Below are positions 43,769-52,563 of a stretch of 64,000 nt of DNA, piece by piece. A program made the position numbers and the translations under genes. The notes below the pieces were generated by a model. That model was not told the DNA's origin. It made no database searches and worked only from the letters and a program-made list of their open reading frames with translations. Within the stretch, counting starts at the first letter, position 1, and the number at the start of each line of letters is the position of its first letter. The stretch covers positions 1 to 64,000 of the forward strand of contig JAUNWI010000007.1 of NCBI GenBank assembly GCA_030540395.1, given 5' to 3'. Source of the stretch: Phascolarctobacterium sp. Lineage in GTDB: Bacteria > Bacillota > Negativicutes > Acidaminococcales > Acidaminococcaceae.

Positions 43769-44608
43769 ATGGTGAGTGCTTTGTTATATTATCTGGAGGG
43801 CGATATGTTTACTAGCCCTGCACAGTGCATAGTGAATACTGTTAACATAGTTGGTGTAATGGGCAAGGGTATTGCCTTGGCTTTCAAAGAAAAATATCCT
43901 GATATGTTTCTAGAATATAAAAAAGCATGCTCAGAAGGGATCCTCAATATTGGTAATTTGATGATTTGGCGTGCAGATGACTATGTTTTGTTATTGTTTC
44001 CTACAAAAGAGCACTGGCGTGGAAAGTCTAAGCTAGAGTACATTGAACGAGGCCTGCAAAAATTTCTGGAAATATATGAGAAAGAAGGCATCACATCCAT
44101 TGCCTTTCCTAAATTAGGCTGCGGCAACGGAGGACTTGATTGGGCGGAAGTTAAGCCAGTTATGGAGAGATATCTCCGGGGGTTACCAATTGACATTTAT
44201 ATATACGTAGATAATTATAATAATTCGAGCGTTGTTCCCAATGCAGTACTCAATATGACAATGCATGGGATAAAAGAGCTCGTTAAAAACCGAATTGTAC
44301 CCTTCAGCTTTTCTTTTTGTGATAAAAACTATGCAGTAGTTTGGGATGAGCATATTGAAATAAGCGATAAAGATAATAATGAAGTTATCAATATCACTGA
44401 GGAAGCTTTTTATGATGCATGGTCCTATATCAAAAAGATGGGTGTATTCGAGCAATCAGAAGCTAAGGAGAAGGCAATTATTGAAGGATTATTGTACAGT
44501 TTAGGATATTTGTCGAAGGTAAAGATTCACAAGGGCAATAACGTGGTATTGTCTGGTTATCAGGTCAACGAAGGGGCCAACAGGCGTTTTATTGTAGGCG
44601 GTGAGTGA
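43769..44608 (+). CDS. darG: DarG-like macrodomain antitoxin with novel C-terminal domain
   Basis: Predicted ADP-ribosyl-DNA glycohydrolase that reverses DarT modification. Start is 43769 (ATG) or 43781 (TTG with GGTGAG before it); the ATG at 43715 lies in the promoter. Macrodomain at about residues 6-148 with all DarG hallmarks: GDMFTSPAQCIVNTVNIVGV, MGKGIALAFK, LLFPTKEHWRGKSKLEYIE and FPKLGCGNGGLDWAEV. Residues about 160-279 form an extra domain that I do not recognise; it lacks the YGPYAENL-like motif common in other DarG C-termini. It precedes darT by three bases, the reverse of the usual toxin-first order. The DNA is AT-richer than the purL region. Confidence 0.88.
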   Translation: MVSALLYYLEGDMFTSPAQCIVNTVNIVGVMGKGIALAFKEKYPDMFLEYKKACSEGILNIGNLMIWRADDYVLLLFPTKEHWRGKSKLEYIERGLQKFLEIYEKEGITSIAFPKLGCGNGGLDWAEVKPVMERYLRGLPIDIYIYVDNYNNSSVVPNAVLNMTMHGIKELVKNRIVPFSFSFCDKNYAVVWDEHIEISDKDNNEVINITEEAFYDAWSYIKKMGVFEQSEAKEKAIIEGLLYSLGYLSKVKIHKGNNVVLSGYQVNEGANRRFIVGGE

Positions 44609-44611
44609 TAA

Positions 44612-45634
44612 ATGCAGTTTAAGCAAGTCATAGAGGACAATGTTAAAAGGTACGGAGCTAAAGCTGCTTATGCATACCATTATAGCGATATATCTAATAT
44701 AGTCAGTATTCTTGCCACAGAAACACTATATAGTCGTGAAAATGCTGAAAAGCTTAGTGTAATGCATAACGATAACGCTAGCAGGCTTATCATTGATCTT
44801 ACTAACAATATAGTAACCAAATGTGTTCGTTTTTATTTTCGGCCACTGACTCCAACCCAGTATCATAATGAGGGCTACAAGCATGTGCAGATTAGATACG
44901 AAAAAGATGTTAACGCTAATGTTCCTGTGCCTATTTTTCTGGTTTTCAGTTTAGAAAAGCTATTAAATACAGGCATGACAACTTTTTCGGAAGTGTCTCA
45001 AGCAGGTTTGGAAAAGCATCATTTTAATAAAGCTGAGGATTTTGCGAGGTTAAATTTTGCTAAGATTTATAGCAAAGGTCCCATGTATGGTGCTGATGAA
45101 ATAAAATATCGCCATGCTGAGTTGTTATACCCAGAGGCCTATCGCATTACTGATTCACTGCAGTGGATAGTATGCAGAAATGGTGTGGAACGTGACACTT
45201 TGCTAAATCTTCTCTTTGAGCAATATCCTGCTGCTTATAACAAGTTTAAAAACCATGTAATCATTGGAAGAAAAAATGATTTGTTTTTTGATAATGGCTT
45301 AGCTATTGACAGCTGTTTCATGGTTAATAATACAGTAAATATTATGTTTACTGATGCTTTTGGCAGAAGGGAATATGCTCACAGACAAATGCAGAGGTTG
45401 GGAGTTGCTGCGCTTGAGCTTATGCCCATACGCGTTAATGCTTTGCTCGAGAAGAATAATAAACCTTTGTGGGAAAAGAATTATACCATCAATGTGGATT
45501 ATCTACTTTCTAGTGGCATTAGATTATTGCTGCCTGATACAGCAGAAGCAGATTCTTTGAAGCTCAAAATTTCTATAGAAGGACATCTAGTGGCATATAT
45601 TAAAAAGTCATTGTCGCAGAATAGGATTGTTTAA
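44612..45634 (+). CDS. darT: DarT-like DNA ADP-ribosyltransferase toxin with C-terminal extension
   Basis: Predicted toxin that uses NAD to ADP-ribosylate bases in single-stranded DNA, with roles in phage defence in known systems. DarT-like region at about 15-205: YHYSDISNIVSIL (H23), VRFYFRPLTPTQYHNEG (72-88) and YRHAELLYPEAY with likely catalytic E170. At 340 aa it is about 120-130 residues longer than typical DarT; the tail (about 210-340) is beta-rich by eye and unrecognised. It follows darG directly and ends before a strong terminator. An inactive relative is unlikely, since the key motifs are intact. Confidence 0.87.
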   Translation: MQFKQVIEDNVKRYGAKAAYAYHYSDISNIVSILATETLYSRENAEKLSVMHNDNASRLIIDLTNNIVTKCVRFYFRPLTPTQYHNEGYKHVQIRYEKDVNANVPVPIFLVFSLEKLLNTGMTTFSEVSQAGLEKHHFNKAEDFARLNFAKIYSKGPMYGADEIKYRHAELLYPEAYRITDSLQWIVCRNGVERDTLLNLLFEQYPAAYNKFKNHVIIGRKNDLFFDNGLAIDSCFMVNNTVNIMFTDAFGRREYAHRQMQRLGVAALELMPIRVNALLEKNNKPLWEKNYTINVDYLLSSGIRLLLPDTAEADSLKLKISIEGHLVAYIKKSLSQNRIV

Positions 45635-45643
45635 TGAGCAACA

Positions 45644-45686
45644 ACAGCTAGCACAACCGATTCAGTCGGGGGTGTTAGCTGTTTTG
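45644..45686 (+). terminator. intrinsic terminator after darT
   Basis: ACAGCTAGCAC (45644-45654) pairs with GTGTTAGCTGT (45672-45682), with an inner CCGA/TCGG stem; TTTG follows. Confidence 0.85.
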
Positions 45687-45724
45687 TAATATCAAATAAA
45701 AAACTTATATTGTATTCTTTCTTC

Positions 45725-45757
45725 AGACATCCGTTTCACGGCGGGTGTCTTTTTTTA
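45725..45757 (+). terminator. second intrinsic terminator
   Basis: AGACATCCG (45725-45733) pairs with CGGGTGTCT (45742-45750), one G-U, followed by seven Ts. Together with the preceding hairpin it strongly insulates the polysaccharide operon. Confidence 0.85.
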
Positions 45758-45964
45758 TGCCAAAAATCGGCTTCAGAGTGTAAAATTTTAAACACAAAAA
45801 ATGCTTGGGACTCTCTGCCTTACGCTCAACGCAATCCCCCCTTGACCAGGAACTAATAGCCAAAAGCTAACATGTAGAAACGTAGCATAAAATTTACGCA
45901 GTATAGTAAATACGTGTCGCGCGTCCGTGAGGACGCTAAGCAAAAGGGCTCGATGCACTTTTGC
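45758..45964. other. gene-free stretch upstream of the polysaccharide promoter
   Basis: No credible reading frame. Near its end are two perfect hairpins: GCGTCC/GGACGC with a GTGA tetraloop (45921-45936), and AAGCAAAAG/CTTTTGCTT (45938-45966), which runs into the -35 box of the operon promoter. The rest (45758-45915) shows nothing I can name. Confidence 0.6.
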
Positions 45965-45992
45965 TTGACTGGGGGGGACAAGGTGTTATAAT
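45965..45992 (+). promoter_or_regulatory. sigma-70 promoter of the polysaccharide operon
   Basis: TTGACT (45965-45970), 16-bp G-rich spacer, TATAAT (45987-45992). The leader to 46104 is about 105 nt. The -35 box overlaps the foot of the hairpin at 45938-45966. Confidence 0.85.
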
Positions 45993-46103
45993 TATAGTGA
46001 ATTTACTAATTTAGAATATCATAATTTGATATATTGGGATATACGAAAAAGTACTGATGAGCTGAAATAGGAAAGCATAATGAGATATTAATGGGAGAAT
46101 GAC

Positions 46104-46727
46104 ATGAGTAGTTGCATGGGTAACATTGCTAAACGAGCTCTTGATTTGCTTTGTGTTATTTGTGGTGGCCCTTTTGTTTTAGGTATTGCTGCATATACGC
46201 GAAATCGAATAAAAAAAGACAGCCCTGGCGATGCCATTTATTCTGGCAAGCGCCTTGGTCGTCGTGGAAAACTTTTTCCTTGCTATAAGTTTCGCAGCAT
46301 GTATGTTAATGGGGATGAGATTTTAGAAAAATATTACGCTGAGAATCCTGAGAAGAAGGCTGAGTATGAAAAATACCATAAGCTTGACGATGACCCGCGT
46401 GTGACGCCTTTTGGAGCTTTCATTCGCAGGACCAGTATTGACGAGCTTCCGCAGGTGTGGAATGTGTTTTTAGGTGATATGAGCTTAGTAGGTCCAAGGC
46501 CTTACCTTCCACAAGAGCTGGAGCAGATGGGCGAGTATGCCGAAGAAATCCTCAAGGTCAAGCCAGGAATTACTGGTTACTGGCAAGTAAATGGCCGCAG
46601 TAATGTGGATTTTGAGAGCCGCTTGCTCATGGATGTTTGGTATGTGAAAAACAGAACTTTGTGGATGGATATACAGCTGCTGTGGCAGACGGTTGGTGTA
46701 GTGCTGATAAAAAAGGGTGCGAAGTAA
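46104..46727 (+). CDS. undecaprenyl-phosphate sugar-1-phosphate transferase (priming transferase)
   Basis: Small monotopic phosphoglycosyl transferase (bacterial sugar transferase family, PF02397 type) that starts polysaccharide repeat synthesis by moving sugar-1-phosphate onto undecaprenyl phosphate. 207 aa. One re-entrant hydrophobic helix at about 11-31, then [18 protein letters not shown], the catalytic SIDELPQ with D113-E114, [10 protein letters not shown] (124-133) and [14 protein letters not shown]. First gene of the operon behind a strong promoter. It resembles the C-terminal half of WbaP, so galactose-1-phosphate is one possible donor sugar, unproven. Confidence 0.92.
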   Translation: MSSCMGNIAKRALDLLCVICGGPFVLGIAAYTRNRIKKDSPGDAIYSGKRLGRRGKLFPCYKFRSMYVNGDEILEKYYAENPEKKAEYEKYHKLDDDPRVTPFGAFIRRTSIDELPQVWNVFLGDMSLVGPRPYLPQELEQMGEYAEEILKVKPGITGYWQVNGRSNVDFESRLLMDVWYVKNRTLWMDIQLLWQTVGVVLIKKGAK

Positions 46728-46758
46728 GGACTAGATTTTTGGATTGAAGGTGTAATTT

Positions 46759-48264
46759 GTGGAAAAGAGCATCACTGAAACAGGGATTAATGAGTTATTT
46801 CAAAATATCTTTCAAACGAAATCTACACTGGATGTGATAGAAAATAAACTTGATCTTCAACATAAAATACAAGTTTATGAAATGCGGGCCTTCTTCCAAA
46901 ATTTATCTCATGAAGAATTCTTAAATTACACGGCCATTGAATATAAGGGAAAAGAAGGGCTAGTTTTTTTTGATACAAATCTCCAACAATTAAACAAACC
47001 AAGTCTATCAAGTATTAGTAAAGATGAGCTTACTGGCATAATTGAAGAGATATATAATTGCTTTAATTTAATATTTCCGAGGGACAGATTTGATCTGTTA
47101 AGAGAGAGAGCAGCTATCAATGCACAAAATAGCTTTTTTGATAAGCAGGACAGACTGGCAAATAAAGTACTTGAAGCTTTAGGATTATCGTCATCAGATA
47201 AAGATTACAGTAATAATAAGGCAACAATACTAAGTCTGTTGCGAAGTAGGGAAGAAATAGAAAAGATTGCTAAGGATGCTGACTATATCTCACAAAGACT
47301 AAATGATGTCAAAGAGAATCTCAATACTTCTGAGAATCAATTTAACAGGGATAAAGAAAAAATTATTGGAAAGCTGAGGAAAGAGAATGAAGCTTATAAA
47401 ACTGAACTGCAAAAAGGTATTGATTTAAGTTTAGAGGAGCTTCGTAAGGATATAAAACTTCAAAGAGATGCAATCAAAAAAACAATGGATCAGTTTGCTG
47501 TGCTTAAAGCTCGCCTTAGTGTTATAGACCAGAATGTTTACCGAGAAGAGTTAGCAACTTTTTTTCTGAAGGAACATGATGATATAAAAGGCAAGATAGA
47601 GCCAGTACATTTGTTGATGAATATCCTAGCTGCTTTTGTCATGGCAAGAGCAGCAATATTATGGTTAACTTCTCAAGATATTGTTATTAGCTTTATCCAG
47701 ATGATAGTGTTATTCATTATATCATTTCTTGGAAGTGTATTAATTTTAGATTATATAATAAAGATATTTTTTAAAGTAGATAAAGACATTGAACATGAGA
47801 ATTTGAGAGGATTTCTGACCCCTTATTGGTGTTGGTTAGTTGCTACCCTAGCAGGCATGGGGACTATTCTTTTTAAGGCATTAGAGCTGAGTGAAATTAT
47901 TAAAGAAAATCTCAAGAACAATGTAGAACCTCTGCATTCTGTTTTGCCGTATTTTGGCATGTATTTGATTTTAGCTTGGTTCACTTGGTTTGCTTCAAAG
48001 CAGTTTTCTTATAATAAACAGATATGTGATGAATATGAGTACAAGTACGCTTTATCTAAGTCTTACATGTTGTATAAAAAAGAGGCGGAGAGTGTTATAA
48101 CAGAGCAGCATGCTAATGCTGTGTTGCTAGCGCTTTTAGATTCTGTCATTAAAAATATAGCCCACAGTCCTGTTCAAAGTGTTAAGCAGGATGTGCATAC
48201 ACCTTTTAGCGAGGTATTTAAGGCTGTTAAGGATACTGTTCAACACAAAGATTTGGATAAATGA
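46759..48264 (+). CDS. coiled-coil membrane protein of unknown function
   Basis: Not recognised. 501 aa, starting with GTG behind GAAGGTG. Residues 1-160 are soluble and mixed; about 165-260 is a strong coiled coil rich in Lys/Glu; four TM segments follow at about 283-303, 308-330, 355-375 and 395-413; the last 85 residues are soluble. It is not a Wzz, tyrosine kinase or glycosyltransferase by any motif I can see. Its stop overlaps the start of the next small membrane gene by ATGA, so the two are probably partners. Position directly after the priming transferase suggests a role in the export machinery, but it may be cargo. Confidence 0.75.
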   Translation: MEKSITETGINELFQNIFQTKSTLDVIENKLDLQHKIQVYEMRAFFQNLSHEEFLNYTAIEYKGKEGLVFFDTNLQQLNKPSLSSISKDELTGIIEEIYNCFNLIFPRDRFDLLRERAAINAQNSFFDKQDRLANKVLEALGLSSSDKDYSNNKATILSLLRSREEIEKIAKDADYISQRLNDVKENLNTSENQFNRDKEKIIGKLRKENEAYKTELQKGIDLSLEELRKDIKLQRDAIKKTMDQFAVLKARLSVIDQNVYREELATFFLKEHDDIKGKIEPVHLLMNILAAFVMARAAILWLTSQDIVISFIQMIVLFIISFLGSVLILDYIIKIFFKVDKDIEHENLRGFLTPYWCWLVATLAGMGTILFKALELSEIIKENLKNNVEPLHSVLPYFGMYLILAWFTWFASKQFSYNKQICDEYEYKYALSKSYMLYKKEAESVITEQHANAVLLALLDSVIKNIAHSPVQSVKQDVHTPFSEVFKAVKDTVQHKDLDK

Positions 48265-48470
48265 GCGTTAAACAAAAAATTGAAGTGCTTTGGTTTGCAG
48301 TTAGCCAAGGGTTTGCAGTGTTCCCATGGACCTTCCTCACAGCATTTCTTGTTGGTTTGATTTTGAAAGCCGCTTGGAAGTGTTATGTAGAGGGGGAATG
48401 CCTTATGAACTTAAAAAAGACATTTAAATATTATTTAGTCGATGAATTTTTGGGTGCTGTGAGTGCATGA
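48261..48470 (+). CDS. small membrane protein, partner of the coiled-coil protein
   Basis: 69-aa protein with one TM at about 19-38 (FAVFPWTFLTAFLVGLILKA) and a short positively charged tail. Not recognised. Its ATG overlaps the stop of the 501-aa gene (ATGA), which argues for joint translation and a shared function. Confidence 0.6.
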   Translation: MSVKQKIEVLWFAVSQGFAVFPWTFLTAFLVGLILKAAWKCYVEGECLMNLKKTFKYYLVDEFLGAVSA

Positions 48471-48533
48471 AATATGGATAAGGCACTGCAAGCCAAAGTG
48501 CTTTAATAAATACAATTGGAAAGGTTTAGAGTA

Positions 48534-49790
48534 ATGTCAAAAAAGTTACTGTTTATTACAACTAGGTTATTTTGGCCGACTGATAGTGGGAGAAAAGTAA
48601 GCTTATATTATTACTGCAAGGGATTGCATGATAAGTATGAATATGACATTTATATCTATTCTTTTTTAGAGCATGGGCAAACGGAGAATTTGCTAAAGGA
48701 TAAACCAGATTTCATTAAAGAAGTACGGCTTGCGTCAAGTGTTGATAAAGTAAGCAAAGTAAAAAACCTGTTATTTAGAAGCATTTTTACACTATCTTGG
48801 CCTTTACAGTGTTCATTATTTTATAGCAAAAAGAATCATGACATGATAGCAGGGTATGCAAACCAGATTAATCCTGATGTGGTTATCGTGGATATGGTCA
48901 GACTGGCACCTTATTATGATGCACTTAAGGACCTTAATTGCAAGAAAATCATTGACATGGATGACATGCTTTCTAAGCGATATACAAGACAAATTGGCGG
49001 TAACACCAAAACGTCTATTGCTGGACAGTATGGAACAGGAATGTCTGGTTTTCTAAATAGCATCATAAGGCTGAGTTTCATAAAAAACAGCATCTTAAGA
49101 TTTGAGAGCAAGTTAATGGAGAAGGCTGAAATAAAATATGGGCAAATGTATGATAGCGTAGTGTTTGTCTCCCAAAAAGAGTGTGATGAGCTTAACAGCA
49201 AAATTGGATATAAGAGTGTAGCAGTGCCCATGGGAGTATATAGGGATGCATTTGTAACTTGTAGATATCAACCAGTTGAAGGTAACGAGTTGTGCTTCGT
49301 TGGTAATATGGCAGTAGCTGCAAACGCAGATACCTTACAAATGATAGTTTCTGAGATACTTCCGAATATAAAATCAAATTACAAACTAACAGTTATTGGT
49401 AAATGTCCAGAACAATTAAAGGAACAATACAAGTCAAATCCTAAGATTAGTTTTACTGGACGCGTAGATTCTATTTATGAGAATGCTCGCAATGCCAGTC
49501 TGTTTTTAGCTCCTATTGCATATGGTAGCGGAATCAAGACGAAAATTTTAGAAGCAATGGCCATGCAGTTACCTGTGATTACAAATAGTGTTGGTGCAGA
49601 GGGAATAGATCTTAATGATGAAGAGCACTTTGTGATAGAAGATGACTATAAAGTAATCGCCGAAAAGGTTGATTATTATCTTAGTCATAAGGAAGAGGCA
49701 AGAGTATTGGCAGAATCTGGCCAGAAAGCAGTATTTGCGCAGTATGAATGGAATGAGATTTGGAAGAAATTTGAATATATATTGCAGTAA
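48534..49790 (+). CDS. glycosyltransferase family 4-like protein
   Basis: Predicted GT-B sugar transferase. The ATG at 48534 (MSKKLLFITTRLFWPTDSGR) is chosen over a TTG at 48516; GGAAAGG lies upstream. 418 aa: N-terminal acceptor domain, C-terminal donor domain with SFTGRV-like FTGRVDSIYENARNASLFLAP and the GT4 nucleotide-sugar motif GSGIKTKILEAMAMQLPV. Likely adds one sugar of the repeat unit at the cytoplasmic face. Donor unknown; heptose is possible given the GDP-heptose genes that follow. Confidence 0.87.
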   Translation: MSKKLLFITTRLFWPTDSGRKVSLYYYCKGLHDKYEYDIYIYSFLEHGQTENLLKDKPDFIKEVRLASSVDKVSKVKNLLFRSIFTLSWPLQCSLFYSKKNHDMIAGYANQINPDVVIVDMVRLAPYYDALKDLNCKKIIDMDDMLSKRYTRQIGGNTKTSIAGQYGTGMSGFLNSIIRLSFIKNSILRFESKLMEKAEIKYGQMYDSVVFVSQKECDELNSKIGYKSVAVPMGVYRDAFVTCRYQPVEGNELCFVGNMAVAANADTLQMIVSEILPNIKSNYKLTVIGKCPEQLKEQYKSNPKISFTGRVDSIYENARNASLFLAPIAYGSGIKTKILEAMAMQLPVITNSVGAEGIDLNDEEHFVIEDDYKVIAEKVDYYLSHKEEARVLAESGQKAVFAQYEWNEIWKKFEYILQ

Positions 49791-49808
49791 ATAGTAGGAG
49801 TTGAGCAG

Positions 49809-50816
49809 ATGATTATTACAAAAACCCCTTTTAGAATGTCATTTTTTGGCGGCGGAACTGACATGCCGGAGTTTTTCAATGAATATGGCGGAGCGGTGTT
49901 ATCTACTACTTTTGACAAATACTGTTACGTTAATGTACGTCATCTTCCTAGATTTTTTGAGTATTCGACAGAACTATCTTATTCCACTATTGAAAGGGTA
50001 CAAGGTATAGACTCAATTGTTCATCCTGCCATTCGCAATGCTATGAAAATGTTAGATATGCATGAGATTAGACTGACCTACGAGGGTGATTTACCTGCGC
50101 GCTCCGGTCTTGGGACCAGTAGTTCTTTTGCTGTTGGTATGCTCAATGCATTTTACGCACTTAAAGGTAAATACGCTGATAAAAGAAAGCTTGCTGATAA
50201 AGCGATATATCTTGAAAGAGTGTTGTGCAATGAAGCCGGCGGTTGGCAGGATCAAATTGCGGCTGCTTATGGTGGGTTGAATGTTATTACATTCTCTAAA
50301 GAAAGATACACAGTGGAGCCAGTTATAGTTCATCCTGATCGTAAAAAGCAGTTAGATGATAGCTTGGTTATGTTCTTCACTGGCTTTACTAGATTTTCAT
50401 CCGATGTTCAAAAGGCCAATGCTAGTAAAGCAGATAAGACTAAGCAGCTTTTAGAGATGCTTTCTTTAGTAAAAGATGCAAAAGAGGTTTTAACCAACAA
50501 GCATAGTGACTTAAATGATTTTGGTCATTTGTTAGACCATACATGGAAGCTAAAACGCCAAACTGGTAATGCGGTTTCTACCAATGATATTGACTCTTTG
50601 TATGACAAAGGGATCAATGCTGGTGCATTGGGCGGCAAACTTTTAGGCGCTGGTGGCGGTGGCTTCTTAGTATTCTATGTTGAACCAGATAAGAAAGAAG
50701 CAGTAAAAAAAGCCATGAGTGATTTGCTTTATATCCCTTTCCATTTTGAAAATGGAGGAACAAGGGTAGTTTATTATGCTGCTGAAGATTATGATTTGGC
50801 TAGTAAGGAGCAATAG
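49809..50816 (+). CDS. hddA: D-glycero-alpha-D-manno-heptose-7-phosphate kinase (GHMP family)
   Basis: Phosphorylates heptose 7-phosphate at C1 to the alpha-1,7-bisphosphate. 335 aa. FRMSFFGGGTDMPEFFNEYGG (8-28) is the characteristic N-terminus of HddA-type kinases. GHMP ATP loop at 95-110 (LPARSGLGTSSSFAVG), GALGGKLLGAGGGGF near the C-terminus. Followed after nine bases by the HddC-GmhB fusion and then gmhA, which together form the GDP-heptose route. Confidence 0.92.
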   Translation: MIITKTPFRMSFFGGGTDMPEFFNEYGGAVLSTTFDKYCYVNVRHLPRFFEYSTELSYSTIERVQGIDSIVHPAIRNAMKMLDMHEIRLTYEGDLPARSGLGTSSSFAVGMLNAFYALKGKYADKRKLADKAIYLERVLCNEAGGWQDQIAAAYGGLNVITFSKERYTVEPVIVHPDRKKQLDDSLVMFFTGFTRFSSDVQKANASKADKTKQLLEMLSLVKDAKEVLTNKHSDLNDFGHLLDHTWKLKRQTGNAVSTNDIDSLYDKGINAGALGGKLLGAGGGGFLVFYVEPDKKEAVKKAMSDLLYIPFHFENGGTRVVYYAAEDYDLASKEQ

Positions 50817-50825
50817 GAGAAAATA

Positions 50826-52115
50826 ATGAAAGTAGTAATTATGGCAGGGGGTAAGGGTACAAGAATTACCTCTGTAGCTAGTGATATACCAAAACCAATG
50901 ATAAAAATAGGGGACAAGCCTGTACTAGAGCATGAACTAGAGTGCCTTAGAGAGCAAGGGTTCACTGATATCATCATTACTGTAAGCCATTTGGGACATA
51001 TTATTATGGATTACTTTGGTGATGGTAGTGGAGTTTCACCTGCTACAGGAAAGCCTTTTGGTGTCAATATCCAATACTACTTTGAAAAGGAACCCCTTGG
51101 TAATGCAGGAGCCTTGTTTAAAATCAAGGATCAGTTAACTGAAGACTTTTTGTTATTAAATGCTGATGCTTTGTTTGATGTAGATTTTAATCGTTTTGTA
51201 GAATACCATAAGAAGCATGGTGCATTGGTTACGTTATTCGCGCACGCCAATGACCATCCCTATGATAGTGGTCTTTTGATTGTTGATAAGGATAACTATG
51301 TTCAGCAGTGGCTGACCAAGGAGGATGAGCGACCGGAGTTCTATCGCAATATTGTTAATGGTGGCTTGCATGTTTTGTCTCCAAAGGTGTTAGAAGTTGA
51401 ATTCGCTACGGAAAAGGTAGATTTAGACAGGCAAATACTAAAGCCTTTGGCCGGAACTGGCAAAATGATTTGTTACAACAGTCCGGAATACGCCAAGGAT
51501 ATGGGAACTCCAGATAGGTACTATGCAGCTTGCAAGGATTTTGCTGAAGGCAAAATCCAAGGCAAAAACTTGCGTAACAAGCAAAAAGCCATCTTCCTTG
51601 ACAGAGATGGCACAATTAATAAATATGTTGGCTATTTGAGAAAGCCTGAAGAATTTGAGTTATTACCTGGTGTGGGAGAAGCAATTCGGAAGATAAATGC
51701 ATCTGGATATTTGGCAATAGTAGTTACCAACCAACCTGTTATTGCCCGTGGGGAAGTAACAGTTGATGAGCTGCAGCTGATTCACAACAAGATGGAAACA
51801 CTGTTGGGTAAAGAAGGAGCGTATCTAGATGGAATTTATTATTGCCCGCATCACCCTGACAAAGGATTTGCAGGGGAAGTGCCAGAGCTGAAAATAGATT
51901 GCGAGTGTCGGAAGCCGAAACCAGGAATGTTATTGAAAGCAGCAAGAGATTTCAATATTGATTTGGCTGCTTCATGGATGATTGGCGATGGACAAAACGA
52001 TATTGAAGCTGGGAAAAATGCTGCCTGCAAAACAGCTTTAATTGGTGATGTCGATTATTGTCAAGATAAAACCGTAAAAGATTTAAATGAATTTATATGT
52101 GGTGAATTAAATTGA
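50826..52115 (+). CDS. HddC-GmhB fusion: heptose-1-phosphate guanylyltransferase and heptose-bisphosphate phosphatase
   Basis: Two-domain enzyme, 429 aa. Residues 1-240 are a nucleotidyltransferase: MAGGKGTRI (6-14), IPKPMIKIGDKPVLEH, LLLNADALFDVDF; this part should make GDP-heptose. Residues about 255-429 are a HAD-IIIA phosphatase of the GmhB type: FLDRDGTINKY with D259 and D261, zinc-loop-like CPHHPDKG with CECRKPKPGM, and MIGDGQNDIEAG. The phosphatase should remove the 7-phosphate before nucleotide transfer. In most organisms these are separate genes. The TGA stop overlaps the next start. Confidence 0.9.
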   Translation: MKVVIMAGGKGTRITSVASDIPKPMIKIGDKPVLEHELECLREQGFTDIIITVSHLGHIIMDYFGDGSGVSPATGKPFGVNIQYYFEKEPLGNAGALFKIKDQLTEDFLLLNADALFDVDFNRFVEYHKKHGALVTLFAHANDHPYDSGLLIVDKDNYVQQWLTKEDERPEFYRNIVNGGLHVLSPKVLEVEFATEKVDLDRQILKPLAGTGKMICYNSPEYAKDMGTPDRYYAACKDFAEGKIQGKNLRNKQKAIFLDRDGTINKYVGYLRKPEEFELLPGVGEAIRKINASGYLAIVVTNQPVIARGEVTVDELQLIHNKMETLLGKEGAYLDGIYYCPHHPDKGFAGEVPELKIDCECRKPKPGMLLKAARDFNIDLAASWMIGDGQNDIEAGKNAACKTALIGDVDYCQDKTVKDLNEFICGELN

Positions 52116-52558
52116 ATGTATTTTGGAAAGTATCAAATAAGTTATATAAAATCGGGGGGGTAAAACCTCTTGCTAGGATTGCAGAATTGATAAGTTTTAT
52201 CATAAATTCCAATGCCATATCCGCTCGTGCTTCTATTGGTAAAGGAACTGTTTTCTATCATCATGGTTGCGGGTGTGTAGTTCATGAAAATACGATTATT
52301 GGTAAAAACTGTAATATATTCCAAAATGTAACACTTGGAAGCAAATGGACAGGTGGCATCTGTGATGGAAGTGCACCTGTTGTTGGAGATAATGTTTTTG
52401 TCGGTGCAGGGGCTGTAATAATTGGCCCTATTAGAATAGGAAATAATGCAATTATAGGCGCAAATGCAGTTGTTTTAGTTGATGTTCCTTCCTATGCTAC
52501 TGTTTTAGGTGTCCCTGGAAGAATAGTTAAAATTGGGACTAATTATAAGGAGTGTTAA
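52112..52558 (+). CDS. serine O-acetyltransferase-like hexapeptide acyltransferase
   Basis: Left-handed beta-helix acyltransferase, 148 aa, of the CysE/LbH type but without the CysE N-terminal helical domain. Hexapeptide repeats include IGKGTVFYHHGCGCVVHENTI and IGKNCNIFQNVTLG, with a His-bearing FYHHGCG loop resembling the catalytic region of CysE-like enzymes. The TTG start overlaps the previous stop (TTGA). In a polysaccharide operon it most likely O- or N-acetylates a sugar, though true serine acetyltransferase activity cannot be excluded. Confidence 0.8.
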   Translation: MNVFWKVSNKLYKIGGVKPLARIAELISFIINSNAISARASIGKGTVFYHHGCGCVVHENTIIGKNCNIFQNVTLGSKWTGGICDGSAPVVGDNVFVGAGAVIIGPIRIGNNAIIGANAVVLVDVPSYATVLGVPGRIVKIGTNYKEC

Positions 52559-52563
52559 GGAGA

